From a virus, in IMG/VR virus record IMGVR_UViG_3300035162_004467, positions 21,311-85,310 of that record: DNA of 64,000 bases; one strand, given 5' to 3'. Under the pieces are notes generated by a model, which saw only the letters and a list, made by a program, of their open reading frames with translations, ran no database searches and was not told the DNA's origin. Both the position numbers and the translations under genes were made by a program. Each line of letters begins with the position of its first letter. The stretch's first letter is position 1. Below, piece after piece: positions 8,516 through 18,421 of the stretch.

Positions 8516-10129
8516 ATGGCAACTTCGATCACATACGGGAGCTACTCTTTCCCAGAACCAATACCTCTTTTCTCCGAAGAAGATCAGGTTGTGAAACTTG
8601 CTGGCCTTTCGGATCATAGCACAATTAGGGTGAATTTGATTGGTTTTCTCACTGGGAGTGATTTAAGTGGATTATATTTGCAAAAAATGCAAATGGTTAG
8701 TGGTTTTCTAAATGAATATGAAGACTTAACTATTACAATTGGGAATGAGACTAAAACTTGTCCTTGTTCCTTCGTAGAGGGTGTTGAGTTCGGTCAAAGT
8801 GACTCTACTACAGTCCTACCATATAACTTAACTGCACTATATTATTCTGGAGAAACTTTTTCAGAATATTTTGGAGTTACAGACCCACAAAACTCTTGGT
8901 CTTATGACGAGGGGGATAATAAAGTAATTACCGCTACTCATACTCTTTCGGCGAAAGGACTGAAAGTAAATTCTGAAGATCCCTTTAGTAATGCTCGTAC
9001 ATTTGTGGAAGGGAAGCTTGCTGATGGATTTGAAAATATCGCTTTATTCAATAGTGGCGATAATGCCTTCTTGATATCTAGGACGGAAAATGTAGATAAA
9101 AAATCTAATGTTTATGGAGTCACTGAGGTATACTCATACTCTGCTGCTGATAGAGATAACTCTGCTAGATCTTATTCTGATAGTGGCGTTGTAGATCTTT
9201 CAACTTCTATTAGCTTTAGTAACGATAGTCAACTTTCAATTGCTGTTAATGGGAGTATCAAAGGCAGTATAGATGCAAACACAGGTACTCAAGTTGGGTT
9301 ATTAACTACTGGGAATTTTACTTCAGCACAAGCGACTGATGTTGCGATGAATGCGCTAGTTAATTCCTACTCTGATTATGAATCAGGGGTTTATAGTTTT
9401 GTCCAAGAAGGTCCAACTGCGTTTAATTACAATTTAAATACTGGAGCTAATTTACTTGAATTTTCATTCACTTTCGATGACGCTGATAAAGTAGATTTAA
9501 TAAATGGTAACGTTTTACATTCCTACGTTTCCTCTATTAGTTTGTCAAAAGATTCTGCTGTGTCTTCTGTCTCCATCCAAGGAGATCTAAAATATTTTGG
9601 GACTTTGTCTATTGACTCGACAGGAGAATTTGAAAACAATGCTCGCTTTCAGGCTATAGAATCAGCCCTCAGTGAAGTAGATCAATATTCAATAGCTGTA
9701 TCTGCCATTCAAGATTTCTCTGGAGTAGCTACTGGTTACGAAATTAATTCATCTTATATCAAAGTCGAGCCAGAATCTTTCTCTATATCGAAAGATCCTG
9801 TTGAAAATACCATTTCATATAATTATAATTATAATAACCAAATAGACTTTTCGACAGGGCAATTAAAAAATTTATCTCTTAACATTCAGGACAAACCACC
9901 TCTTGTTATTAATAGTGTCCAAGAAACAATAAGTGGATTCCAAGCTGCTGAAGTTATATCTAGAAGTTTAGGCAATTATTCTATTTCGGCAACCTGTAAT
10001 AATGATGGGAGTAAATTAGATACGTTGAGGGGGCTGATATCTGGTTATTGCACTGGAGTTTATGTCATATCAGAGTCTTATTCTACAGGACAAAATTCAA
10101 TATCATATAATTTAGCAAAATATTACTAA
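8516..10129 (+). CDS. Tail-tip/baseplate protein, possible paralogue of the preceding gene
   Basis: A 537-residue beta-rich protein starting one base after the previous stop (TAAAATG) and overlapping the next start by one base (TAATG), so it belongs to one operon with its neighbours. It has Ser/Asp/Tyr-rich repeated strand patterns and one pair of cysteines near residue 82 (TCPCSF), unusual among these tail proteins. Lack of a signal peptide or membrane segment and location downstream of the tape measure support a virion tail-tip role. Similarity to 6970-8514 is judged by eye only. Confidence 0.55.
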   Translation: MATSITYGSYSFPEPIPLFSEEDQVVKLAGLSDHSTIRVNLIGFLTGSDLSGLYLQKMQMVSGFLNEYEDLTITIGNETKTCPCSFVEGVEFGQSDSTTVLPYNLTALYYSGETFSEYFGVTDPQNSWSYDEGDNKVITATHTLSAKGLKVNSEDPFSNARTFVEGKLADGFENIALFNSGDNAFLISRTENVDKKSNVYGVTEVYSYSAADRDNSARSYSDSGVVDLSTSISFSNDSQLSIAVNGSIKGSIDANTGTQVGLLTTGNFTSAQATDVAMNALVNSYSDYESGVYSFVQEGPTAFNYNLNTGANLLEFSFTFDDADKVDLINGNVLHSYVSSISLSKDSAVSSVSIQGDLKYFGTLSIDSTGEFENNARFQAIESALSEVDQYSIAVSAIQDFSGVATGYEINSSYIKVEPESFSISKDPVENTISYNYNYNNQIDFSTGQLKNLSLNIQDKPPLVINSVQETISGFQAAEVISRSLGNYSISATCNNDGSKLDTLRGLISGYCTGVYVISESYSTGQNSISYNLAKYY

Positions 10130-11511
10130 TGAGCGATATAGGTTTACTTTTTAAATTGCAAGATAAGCAATCGTCTAACCAGAAGCTATCAGCTTTTTAT
10201 GATTTTACATTTGACTCTTCAGATGAAGCCAATGTACAAGGAGATAGTAGTAGTTCGACTTACACAGGAGTGCAAGTCAACTCTACTTTCGCCAATGATA
10301 CTTCTTTACATACTGGATTTTTACTTGGGTCTATAGATAGTAGTGAAGCTAGTTCACTGATAAAGGCTTCGGGTATATTGCAAGGAAATAAGCTAAATTT
10401 AACTTCTGGAAATTTTCAAGTTCCTTTCGATGGTTTGAACGCAAACGATATATCAGTCTTGATCGATTTCGAGTTTGCTGACGGAGATTTTGATGATGGA
10501 ATTATCATGGGTTGTTTCAAAACTGGAGAAGAAACGATTAATTCCTTAAATATAGAAACTTCTGAAGGATTCAATATTGGAGTTACCGATAGGGGTCATT
10601 TGTTTTGTCAAACTTTTGGACCTAATGGTGATGCGATTAATATAGCTCACCCTATAGAGCTATCTAAAAGAAATTTAATTTCAGTATCTACAACAGATAC
10701 TTTTATCACACTTAGTTATTTTGATTATTTCAATGACTTAGTGAGAAGCTTGGCGTTGCCTGTAGATAGAAATTATATTTCCTCTACTTCAGTGTTGAAT
10801 TTCGGAGGTAGCGATACTTATTTTAGATCAACGGACAATGAAACTGCAACATTTAGCGGGAGTTTAAATAGTCTAGCCATTTTCTCTGGTTACATAGAAG
10901 AAGAGTTTTTAAAAGATTTGGGGGAAGGTATGCTTGGTAGTTACAGCTTTACTGCTGGGTCTACAGTCACAGAGCAAAGACTTACTGGATATGCTGATAC
11001 AATCAGTTATAAAACTGGAATAACTGGCTATGATTATATCTCTACTGGCACATTAGAGATAATTACAGGAAGAGAAGAATTTACTGGTAGTACATCACCG
11101 GCTTCTCCAGACAGTAAAAAAGAAGGGGAGCGTTACTACAAGTATTATACGTTAAATAATGGTAACGTTAAAACATTCTATAAAGAAGAGTTGGGCCAAC
11201 TCCATTCAGATTCTGGATATATTTATTATCCAACGGGAGAAGGCGCTTTTGACACTTTAGGTTTAAACGATATATCTGAATCAATAGATGCTTATACAGA
11301 GCTTACTGGGATGACTCAAGATAAAATAACGATTGATTTGTTTGGGAAGACTCCTTTGACTGGCACACTTTCTGAAGTCAGTGGAGTTGTCCAGACTGCT
11401 TTGGAAGAAACTTATTCTATATATACCCCAAGTTCTTCTGGAGTAACTCTTGAAGAAGATAGCGAAGATTTTAAGAAAAACTTTATTTATTACATGGGAG
11501 GTCGGTCATGA
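10129..11511 (+). CDS. Tail protein with a LamG/concanavalin-like domain
   Basis: A 460-residue protein whose residues ~80-260 read like a laminin-G/concanavalin-type jelly roll: an FDGLNANDISVLIDFEF strand set, a central hydrophobic strand, and a late FSGSLNSLAIFSG strand that is typical of the last strand in this fold. Such domains bind carbohydrate or serve as virion scaffolds. The C-terminal ~150 residues are Thr/Gly/Ser/Tyr-rich and unrecognised. It overlaps its upstream neighbour by one base and its downstream neighbour by four (ATGA), so expression is coupled. Surface binding at the tail tip is a reasonable inference; no catalytic residues are evident. Confidence 0.55.
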   Translation: MSDIGLLFKLQDKQSSNQKLSAFYDFTFDSSDEANVQGDSSSSTYTGVQVNSTFANDTSLHTGFLLGSIDSSEASSLIKASGILQGNKLNLTSGNFQVPFDGLNANDISVLIDFEFADGDFDDGIIMGCFKTGEETINSLNIETSEGFNIGVTDRGHLFCQTFGPNGDAINIAHPIELSKRNLISVSTTDTFITLSYFDYFNDLVRSLALPVDRNYISSTSVLNFGGSDTYFRSTDNETATFSGSLNSLAIFSGYIEEEFLKDLGEGMLGSYSFTAGSTVTEQRLTGYADTISYKTGITGYDYISTGTLEIITGREEFTGSTSPASPDSKKEGERYYKYYTLNNGNVKTFYKEELGQLHSDSGYIYYPTGEGAFDTLGLNDISESIDAYTELTGMTQDKITIDLFGKTPLTGTLSEVSGVVQTALEETYSIYTPSSSGVTLEEDSEDFKKNFIYYMGGRS

Positions 11512-12314
11512 CTTACAATTATATTGTATCTACTGGAGACTCTACTATATCAGGTAGTGTTCTAAATATTTTGGATAACAATCAAATCTCTTATTCTAGA
11601 CAACAATATGAAAAAGATATATATGTCATTCGAGACGAGGATGGGGAACAAAAAGAAAACCCATTTTATTTTAATGATTCTATAATCACGGGATCAAATT
11701 GCTCTTTATTAAGCCTCAACTCTCAAACTTTACTTGAGGGAGGATTTTCTATCACAACTGGGGCAAACAAATATTATTATAATATAAATGACTCTGGTAA
11801 TTATGTTGTTGATGCAGAGAATTCAAAAGGTAATATTATTTTTGATCCAGTTTTAACCTTAGGCTATCAGGATTTCATCCTTTATGATAAAAGAGATTTT
11901 GCTACTGGAATTTTAATTTACTCTACTTCTTCTTTTGATTTTATAGCTATTGATGCTCTTAGATCTAAAGTAGATTCTGCTTATTCTAATGCTTCGACAG
12001 CAGGGCTTTTATTTGATAATTACGATGTTTTTTTTAATGGGCAAAAGTTAAAGTTATATGAATACCCCAATTCTACTGTTACAGGGAACTTCTTTGCTAT
12101 CCCCAAAAAAGATGGAATAATTGATGTGCATTCTGATGAGCCTGATTTATTCGGGTCAGGATTTGTAGAGCACCACCTTGATCTTTATTTAAATGGAATG
12201 GAGCAAGATAATCAAGATTGTCTTCAATTGTATACTGGAGTGTATATGATAGAGACAGGGGTGAACTCTTCGTTCACTTTGGTTAGTGAAGAAACAGAAA
12301 CTTATGTATTGTAA
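11508..12314 (+). CDS. Hypothetical tail-tip protein
   Basis: A 268-residue beta-rich protein of unknown family within the tail operon, sharing ATGA with the gene before and TAATG with the gene after. It is rich in Asn, Asp, Ser, Tyr and Phe, with no Cys pair motif, no membrane segment and no signal sequence. The C-terminal half contains repeated hydrophobic/aromatic strands separated by Gly/Asp turns. Because it is cotranslated with the LamG-like protein and the probable hub protein, it is probably a structural partner of one of them. Confidence 0.5.
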   Translation: MTYNYIVSTGDSTISGSVLNILDNNQISYSRQQYEKDIYVIRDEDGEQKENPFYFNDSIITGSNCSLLSLNSQTLLEGGFSITTGANKYYYNINDSGNYVVDAENSKGNIIFDPVLTLGYQDFILYDKRDFATGILIYSTSSFDFIAIDALRSKVDSAYSNASTAGLLFDNYDVFFNGQKLKLYEYPNSTVTGNFFAIPKKDGIIDVHSDEPDLFGSGFVEHHLDLYLNGMEQDNQDCLQLYTGVYMIETGVNSSFTLVSEETETYVL

Positions 12315-14830
12315 TGGCTATTATTGGTGAAAGAGAAACATTAACATCTTTAGACTTTAATTTCTCCAGTTCAGGAGGTAATCATTCTGCAACTGTTCAA
12401 AGCGTTTTTGACGCAAAAGATTTGTCTGATTCAGAAAGTGAACTTGGGACATTGATTGGTTCTAGTGCTGGTAAGGTTACATTTTCTAATGATGAAATTG
12501 ATAACTTGATGAAGAATTTCATACAAGTTGAGAAGACCGTGCAACAAGATGGAAACAAAAAAACAGTTTCTAGAAAACTTCAAGATTCAACATCTCTAAG
12601 ATTAAAATCTCACTGTTTTATTGTCAGAGGTAGGGACTCCCATCCTCATGATAAGGGGGTTTCTGGAATAAGTAATGCTCAAGTAAGAGATTTGACTGCT
12701 TCTGGAATGCTGATTGACGGATTGGGGATTTCTAAGCCTAGAGTTTCTTCTGGAGCAGGAGCAGAAGTAATTCTTCCTTATTTCGGAGAATTACCTAATA
12801 GCCCAATAACAAGTTCTGCACAAAGATTTCCCTTCAGGAGACCGACAAGGTTGAATGGTAGTGGGGTTATAGCAATTGGGAATGTTTATAATGAAGAAAG
12901 CTCTGTAAATTCTGACGGAAGAAAAACTTCTTTGTCTTATCAAAGTGGGGATCTGAAAGAGAAGATTAGTTTCAACGAAGAGTACGTAAGTACTTTTTAT
13001 AAAGACAATCCAGATTTATCTAATTACGACTTGAATTTTGGCTACACTTTGCGGGAAGCGAAGCGAGGTTTCGGTTTGGCTGGCATCACATTGGCAGGAT
13101 TGCCAGAATCAGCCACAGATGAAGTCTTGTTTAGCGAGTCTGGAACTTTAGATTCAATAGCGTCAAGCATTGCTTCTAAATATGGATATTATTGGTTTAT
13201 CGATCCATTTAGCTTTGGATTAATAAAATTCATAAACTCAGCTTCTGCTTCTCAATTAGGTATAACAAATCCATTGACGCAATCAGGAGATCTTCAAGAA
13301 AAATATGTAAACGCTTCATTCACGCAAAGCAATCTATCCCCAAAGATAGTCAATGCCTTTGGTTCGACAATTGAGAAACGGACTCAAACTTTTGATTTTG
13401 CTGAAGGCCAAAGATATGTTCGTTTCCATAAGCTGCAAATGAAGGGGATGAGTCAGTTTTTTAAATTTGATGAAAGTTTATTAGGATTATTTTATGGATT
13501 ATATCTCTCTGGTAAATTTGATGCATTTACTTTCGATGCTTTAGCTCATTATGCTACCTTTATAGACAAAAACAATAATGTTGAATGGGGTGACAATTGG
13601 GGAAATTCAGATCAAATCCGTGATGGGAAAACATGTGGATGGGGTACTTCTATAGCTGGTACGACAGTTAGAAAATACATGGAAGATCAATGGGATGGAG
13701 ATTTCAATTTAAAAACTGGAACATATGTGACGTTCCGAAAAAGTGTTGGCGGTGTGACAGGGGGGGGGAGGTTAACCAACCCATCTAGAAATAAGATATT
13801 TGGAAATCTAAAAGATTTTTTCGATTTAATATCTAGTTCTATTTATGTGTCTAACAAATTCTCACAATATAAAGCTAGAAGAATGCAGTGGGGAAGCTCA
13901 GATATGAGCATCTCTGGTCCTTTCGACATTCACGATAAGGACATCTCAGAGGTAGATGGACTTCAAACATTATACTCAGTATTAGAGTTAAATGGATTTG
14001 GAAATAAGAAATTAAATGATATATTTGCAAAATCAGACTCTTCTGGGACAGGGGGAAACCATGGATTTGTTGGAATAATTAAGGGGAACCAAAGACTTGC
14101 TGCGGGAAATAGCAAAAAAGATTTTGATTACGAGGCCGTTAATGATGAAAATTTTATTTTCATCAAAAATCCTCACACTAACGAAAACTTTTTTGGTTTC
14201 TCTAATAAATTCAAGAACAGCGTAGATAATTTGATAACGAAATCTGTTGGGATGTATCAAAAAATTAAGGCATCGGAAAGCCGAGATGCTCCAAACACAT
14301 CAAAAGCTTATTATACTAGAGTTAGACAGCCAACAGATGAAGAAGGAACAGAAGAAGACAGAAAGCAGGAGGAAGCCAGAAATAGAAGGCAAGCAGGACT
14401 TGATGCCGCTGCTGAAAAACTCTCAGAGGTAGCGGAAAGATTTGATATAAGATACTTTAACGTTAAAACGAATGGGGCTTCTGGTGATCCGCTAGTTCCT
14501 ATTACTCTTGACACAAAGAATGGGAAAATTTCAGACATCAAAGCTTTAGAAGCAGCGAACTTTTCCGCAAGGCAATCTAGCTCTCAAAAAACTGCAACTT
14601 CTAGTAGGACTATAGTTGGTATCAGTTTACCGGATGTTTTTTCTGTTACACTTTCTGGCCTGACCCTAAAGCTGGGCAGTTCTGGAGTGACCACAACGAT
14701 TCAAGAATCGACGATGAAGCTATTGAAGCCTGATGAACAATTAATAATCAATGATGGCCAAAGAGCAGCCTTGGCTACAAGTTTCAATACTAATTTCTCT
14801 GCGAAACAGAAAAACTTCTTGGGGCTATAA
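12314..14830 (+). CDS. Probable tail hub/tail-tip protein
   Basis: An 838-residue protein at the end of the tail operon. Residues ~270-320 read like a phage hub fold: a SGTLDSIASSIASKYGYYWF stretch followed by a short strand with Asp and Lys, as in gp27-type and siphophage hub proteins, where a domain of this kind joins the tube to the fibres. Residues ~670-705 are highly charged (Glu/Arg) and likely helical. A run of nine G residues (13760-13768) encodes three glycines in the middle of the gene. The 3' end overlaps the convergent - strand gene by six bases, with no terminator between. The hub role is inferred from position and fold impression. Confidence 0.5.
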   Translation: MAIIGERETLTSLDFNFSSSGGNHSATVQSVFDAKDLSDSESELGTLIGSSAGKVTFSNDEIDNLMKNFIQVEKTVQQDGNKKTVSRKLQDSTSLRLKSHCFIVRGRDSHPHDKGVSGISNAQVRDLTASGMLIDGLGISKPRVSSGAGAEVILPYFGELPNSPITSSAQRFPFRRPTRLNGSGVIAIGNVYNEESSVNSDGRKTSLSYQSGDLKEKISFNEEYVSTFYKDNPDLSNYDLNFGYTLREAKRGFGLAGITLAGLPESATDEVLFSESGTLDSIASSIASKYGYYWFIDPFSFGLIKFINSASASQLGITNPLTQSGDLQEKYVNASFTQSNLSPKIVNAFGSTIEKRTQTFDFAEGQRYVRFHKLQMKGMSQFFKFDESLLGLFYGLYLSGKFDAFTFDALAHYATFIDKNNNVEWGDNWGNSDQIRDGKTCGWGTSIAGTTVRKYMEDQWDGDFNLKTGTYVTFRKSVGGVTGGGRLTNPSRNKIFGNLKDFFDLISSSIYVSNKFSQYKARRMQWGSSDMSISGPFDIHDKDISEVDGLQTLYSVLELNGFGNKKLNDIFAKSDSSGTGGNHGFVGIIKGNQRLAAGNSKKDFDYEAVNDENFIFIKNPHTNENFFGFSNKFKNSVDNLITKSVGMYQKIKASESRDAPNTSKAYYTRVRQPTDEEGTEEDRKQEEARNRRQAGLDAAAEKLSEVAERFDIRYFNVKTNGASGDPLVPITLDTKNGKISDIKALEAANFSARQSSSQKTATSSRTIVGISLPDVFSVTLSGLTLKLGSSGVTTTIQESTMKLLKPDEQLIINDGQRAALATSFNTNFSAKQKNFLGL

Positions 14831-15601
14831 TTTTCTGATCGCAGCCCTTATCTTCCGAACTTCTTTTACTGGGATATCGCTAAAATCATTCCAGTTTTGA
14901 GCGTCTTCATTTTTATAAATTTCTTGCTTCCATAAAGAACGCAAAGCTCCTTTTTTAAAGTCTTCAAAATTGTGGCCTCCACCAGTTTGATCTTGCCAGT
15001 CTTGGAATAGTCTTGCATGAGGAGAAAGAATACGATCTATACTTTCATCGCTACAAGATTCAATTGATTGCGAATTGACAGCTCCTTTCGATTTATCAAT
15101 CTCATCAGCTCCAACGATATGAATGTTCAGGAAGTTACGGACACATCTTACGAAAGCTCTATTACAAGCAATAGTCTCTAGAAACTTTGCCGCGAAAGAA
15201 CCTGTATTTTGCAATGTAGCATTCGCCACATCTTGGTAACCAATGCGCTCTTTGTTGCTTTCATAGTTAGGAGACCAAACAATTTCACAACTAGCCACAA
15301 CATAAGTATCGTTAAGGTGGTTAGTATCGAATGAGACGCTTTCAAATCCTCTGAGTCGGGCCAACTCTTTAATGCCTCCTAACATAATCAAGAGCTGTTT
15401 ATCATCCAAGCCTTCTGAAGAAGTGGGGACATCTTTTTTGCGAGCTTCAAACCAGTCCTTGTTTGGATAAAGGAACTCTGATTTAATCATTGCCCTCCAA
15501 TCTACAGAACCATCCTCGCTAAATTCGTATTCTACATTTTCTAAAAGCCCATGTTCATTGCGCTTGTAAAGATCAGGTCCGTAAATTTTTTTATCACTCA
15601 T
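14825..15601 (-). CDS. Putative single-strand annealing protein (Rad52/ERF-like)
   Basis: A 258-residue protein with a central block (residues ~95-170) where a V-A-S-C-E-I-V-W strand, a GYQDVANAT segment and a CNRAFVRCVRNFLNIHIV helix follow each other. This layout resembles the strand-strand-helix core of Rad52-type annealing proteins, in which a conserved basic/aromatic helix contacts ssDNA. Such proteins promote annealing of complementary strands during phage recombination. The gene is last in a - strand operon that begins with an SSB-like gene, which supports a recombination role, although two glycosyltransferase genes lie between. The fold assignment is by eye; an unrelated DNA-binding protein remains possible. 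Confidence 0.45.
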   Translation of the reverse strand: MSDKKIYGPDLYKRNEHGLLENVEYEFSEDGSVDWRAMIKSEFLYPNKDWFEARKKDVPTSSEGLDDKQLLIMLGGIKELARLRGFESVSFDTNHLNDTYVVASCEIVWSPNYESNKERIGYQDVANATLQNTGSFAAKFLETIACNRAFVRCVRNFLNIHIVGADEIDKSKGAVNSQSIESCSDESIDRILSPHARLFQDWQDQTGGGHNFEDFKKGALRSLWKQEIYKNEDAQNWNDFSDIPVKEVRKIRAAIRKL

Positions 15602-15602
15602 T

Positions 15603-16712
15603 TCAATCAGTATAAAGCATAAGTTTATCTAAGTCAACGAAAATATCGTCTAAATTTTCTTCGCTGTTAGCTTCGAAAAGAGAGTGATACGCTTTTCTAT
15701 TCTTGAAGTAAATTGTATAAGATTTTATTTTTAAATTCTTTTTAGGCAGTTTTAGCTGTTTTTTATTTTTTTCTATTTTTTCAGATTCGTCAATTAGAGC
15801 GATCTGATCATCAAAAAACTTATACCTTTCCTCTTCGAGAGTTTCTTCGTTTGTGCAAAACAAACGCAAAGCAACTCCTTTCTTTTTAGCTTGTTCGATG
15901 AACTCTGCATCAAAGCGATCAGAGAAATAATTTATACAGTTTATGTTTTTTTGACTTAAAACTTGGTCCCCTAAAGGTTTGTTGGTAACGATTGAAATTT
16001 GGTTGTCTTTGAATAAATGAAGAGTATTTTCTTCGTTATGAAGTAAATCAAACCTAAGGACTATCTTTTTGGAAGATGCATCATATTTATGATCTGGTAT
16101 AATATGAATGAATTCTTCTTTATATTTACCCCCAATAAAAATCGTTTTTCTAGAACTTTTATTTTTACCTAATTTTTTAAGAATAGCATTAGCTATTTGC
16201 TCTGGATTAATTAAGTTAATTTGTTTGGGGTTCTCTTTCAAAGAGTAGGATGGTTTCTTCCCATTTCTATGAGATTCAATTATCGCATGGTTCTTTTTCG
16301 AACCCCAAACTGGACTGCAAGTAGAGGCATGTGTGTGCGCGTATATCGCAACAATAGGCTTGTCAAAAGAAGAGGCAATGTGAACTGGCAAACTATCTAT
16401 CCCAACATGCATAAGCCCATTCTTAATAATGTAAGCAGATTGCTTGATACTTTGAGTAGCAGCGAACTTTGTAACGTTTTTTATTTTTGGTTCTCCCCCA
16501 GAGCCTATTTGAATAAACTTAATATCTGGAGCTTTTTGCTTGACTAAAGATATAACCTCCTCCCAATAATCGTATTCTTTAGATTGAACTTTATTATCAT
16601 TGTGAATGGTAATATAATTCTCTTCAAGAAGAGGAAAAAAATGAGGTTTAAAATGTGGTTCACCAATCTTAACTCCCAAATCTTTTGCGTAAACTTCTAC
16701 TAGGTGGCTCAT
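15603..16712 (-). CDS. GT9 (heptosyltransferase-like) C-terminal half plus extra domain
   Basis: A 369-residue protein. Residues ~30-190 match the C-terminal Rossmann half of GT9 heptosyltransferases: an opening strand with 'YITIH', a 'FIQIGSGGEP' strand-loop, and the donor-site signature ending in GIDSLPVHIASSFDKPIVAIY, in which the Asp and His are typical of the ADP-heptose pocket. The N-terminal GT9 half is not here; it is the C-terminus of the gene upstream (16709-18421), with which this gene shares ATGA. The last ~150 residues are charged and unrecognised. The enzyme is therefore split at the domain linker into two coupled genes. It may transfer heptose or a related sugar from an ADP-sugar donor. 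Confidence 0.7.
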   Translation of the reverse strand: MSHLVEVYAKDLGVKIGEPHFKPHFFPLLEENYITIHNDNKVQSKEYDYWEEVISLVKQKAPDIKFIQIGSGGEPKIKNVTKFAATQSIKQSAYIIKNGLMHVGIDSLPVHIASSFDKPIVAIYAHTHASTCSPVWGSKKNHAIIESHRNGKKPSYSLKENPKQINLINPEQIANAILKKLGKNKSSRKTIFIGGKYKEEFIHIIPDHKYDASSKKIVLRFDLLHNEENTLHLFKDNQISIVTNKPLGDQVLSQKNINCINYFSDRFDAEFIEQAKKKGVALRLFCTNEETLEEERYKFFDDQIALIDESEKIEKNKKQLKLPKKNLKIKSYTIYFKNRKAYHSLFEANSEENLDDIFVDLDKLMLYTD

Positions 16713-18421
16713 CTTAATCTAAATTGAATTTTATCTTTCCCGTTGTGGTTGTAGCTGTATGTTTTTTGAGTCATGCAGTGTGGTAAGAAAGCAATATCGA
16801 AAAGACCTTCGTGGTCGCCCCTACCCTCAAGTACATACATATTATCAAGAGAGTCAGAATATGGTATAACTTTGTGGACAAAAGGATTGTCATTTATAAG
16901 GTCATAAAATTCTGGCTGAGTAACGAAGAATATTTTTTTATTAGGATAAAGGTTATGCAGATTCTCCATCAGAGAGTTTGCCATTAATACATCTCCTGCT
17001 GACCTTGGAAGAACTACAGCGATTCTATCTTTGAGAGGCACATCTTTTAGGAAGTCTTCTAGTTTCGGTTTCTGAGCTTTCGGCTCTTCTTCCTTTTTCT
17101 TCTTTGTTCTTAATTCAACTGATTTAATAAAATGCTTTAATCTCTCTGTTGTGTTTTGAACTGAGAATCTTTCTTGAACATATTTTTTGCCAGTTTCAAT
17201 GAGTTTTAATTTAGACTCTTCGTCCATTTCGTAAACTTGCTGTAGCCTCTCGCAAATACTATCTGGACATGTCGTGGCTTTGATGAACTGAGTGCTTGGT
17301 TCTCTATATTCATTCCAAGCTAAAGGAATCCCACCTTGATGCTCATATGCGGAGTCAGTCCCGCAAGAGTAGTCTGTAACGAGAGTAATAAGACCAGCGG
17401 CTTTAGCTTCTTGAATAGGTAGTTCTTGCCCTCCACTTGTAAATGGATGGCAGTAAACATCCATCATGTTGTATAGTTCATTTAACTCCTTCTCTCCTAC
17501 CCCCTTACCGCTATTTTTAGTTTTTACAGATTTCTTAGAACCGCAAGAAGAGCAATCTTTATCTTCTCCAAAATATGGTTGAACAAAGTAGTCATCGCAT
17601 TTGTGGCAGATATAAGTCGCCAAGACACTTTTATCTTCAAGATTCTTCTCTTTTAGGTATCTTGGAATATCCCACCCTTGTTGTTTCTCTCCCCAGTCTG
17701 TATGGAGTAGGAGTTTAGCTGATACCTCTGGATTTTTTGCTTTGAATTTTTTAAATCCTTCAAGTAGGTTTGGAACGGACTTCCTGAGTTGATTTTTGAA
17801 AACAAACCCAACCACAAAATCGTCTTTTAGCCCATGAAGCTCTCTTAGCTTATCTCTATCGTCTAGTGGCTTGAAATGGCTGTAATCTACGGCCCCGTGG
17901 ACAGTTTCCACTGTAGAATGCCCAAGTTCCTTCATTGCCTTCTCAGCAAAGCTAGCCCAAACTAGCATTTGATCACATTTAGGTTCCATGTCGATAGCTT
18001 GATCTAAAATCGGCAAGCTATCTAAAGTTGTCCAAATTATTTTCCTTGTTTCATCCCACCAAGATTTTTTTTCATAATCTCTAAACGCCCAAACATCTTC
18101 AATTCCTAAAAATACATCTGGCTTAACTTTTTCTACAATTTTGTCGATTGAATAGAATCCATATTGAGCAGCTCTCTTTCTTACTGGCTCCTTCTCTATT
18201 TCGATTAAAGTTTTCTGGTCCGAAGGATATGTCCCATAAGATTCCCAAGGCGTATAGATGTCTCTACCGTATGGGACTCCATTGGCAGCTTCTACTACTT
18301 CAATATCTGGATCATTATGAAGAGCTAAGAGAATATTTTTCATATTCTTCCCAAACCCCGTTACCATACGGGAATAATTAGATTGAACTAATACTTTAAT
18401 TTTAGAAGGGGACATCATCAT
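16709..18421 (-). CDS. GT4 glycosyltransferase with zinc-ribbon insert and GT9 N-terminal half
   Basis: About 570 residues. The N-terminal ~430 form a GT-B, family-4 enzyme: an N-terminal domain with GFGKN near the start and the donor-binding signature SGGQELPIQEAKAAGL in the C-terminal domain. A four-cysteine knuckle (C-H-K-C then C-S-S-C, 14 residues apart) is inserted before it and probably binds zinc. The last ~100 residues restart as a GT9 N-terminal half with the LPRSAGDVLMANSLMENL motif, and the GT9 C-terminal half is the next gene. Three consecutive ATG codons (18421, 18418, 18415) lie inside the acidic-tail codons of the upstream SSB gene, with GAGGA six bases before the first. The acceptor is unknown. 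Confidence 0.75.
   Translation of the reverse strand: MMMSPSKIKVLVQSNYSRMVTGFGKNMKNILLALHNDPDIEVVEAANGVPYGRDIYTPWESYGTYPSDQKTLIEIEKEPVRKRAAQYGFYSIDKIVEKVKPDVFLGIEDVWAFRDYEKKSWWDETRKIIWTTLDSLPILDQAIDMEPKCDQMLVWASFAEKAMKELGHSTVETVHGAVDYSHFKPLDDRDKLRELHGLKDDFVVGFVFKNQLRKSVPNLLEGFKKFKAKNPEVSAKLLLHTDWGEKQQGWDIPRYLKEKNLEDKSVLATYICHKCDDYFVQPYFGEDKDCSSCGSKKSVKTKNSGKGVGEKELNELYNMMDVYCHPFTSGGQELPIQEAKAAGLITLVTDYSCGTDSAYEHQGGIPLAWNEYREPSTQFIKATTCPDSICERLQQVYEMDEESKLKLIETGKKYVQERFSVQNTTERLKHFIKSVELRTKKKKEEEPKAQKPKLEDFLKDVPLKDRIAVVLPRSAGDVLMANSLMENLHNLYPNKKIFFVTQPEFYDLINDNPFVHKVIPYSDSLDNMYVLEGRGDHEGLFDIAFLPHCMTQKTYSYNHNGKDKIQFRLR

Noticed and set aside
14820-14835. A bidirectional terminator between the convergent hub and annealing genes.
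   Set aside because: The stop codons overlap by six bases and no hairpin or T-run is visible.
16700-16715. The split GT9 as a sequencing frameshift.
   Set aside because: Not ruled out, but both genes keep clear open frames with an ATGA overlap and the break falls at the domain linker. The split was therefore kept as the likely reading.
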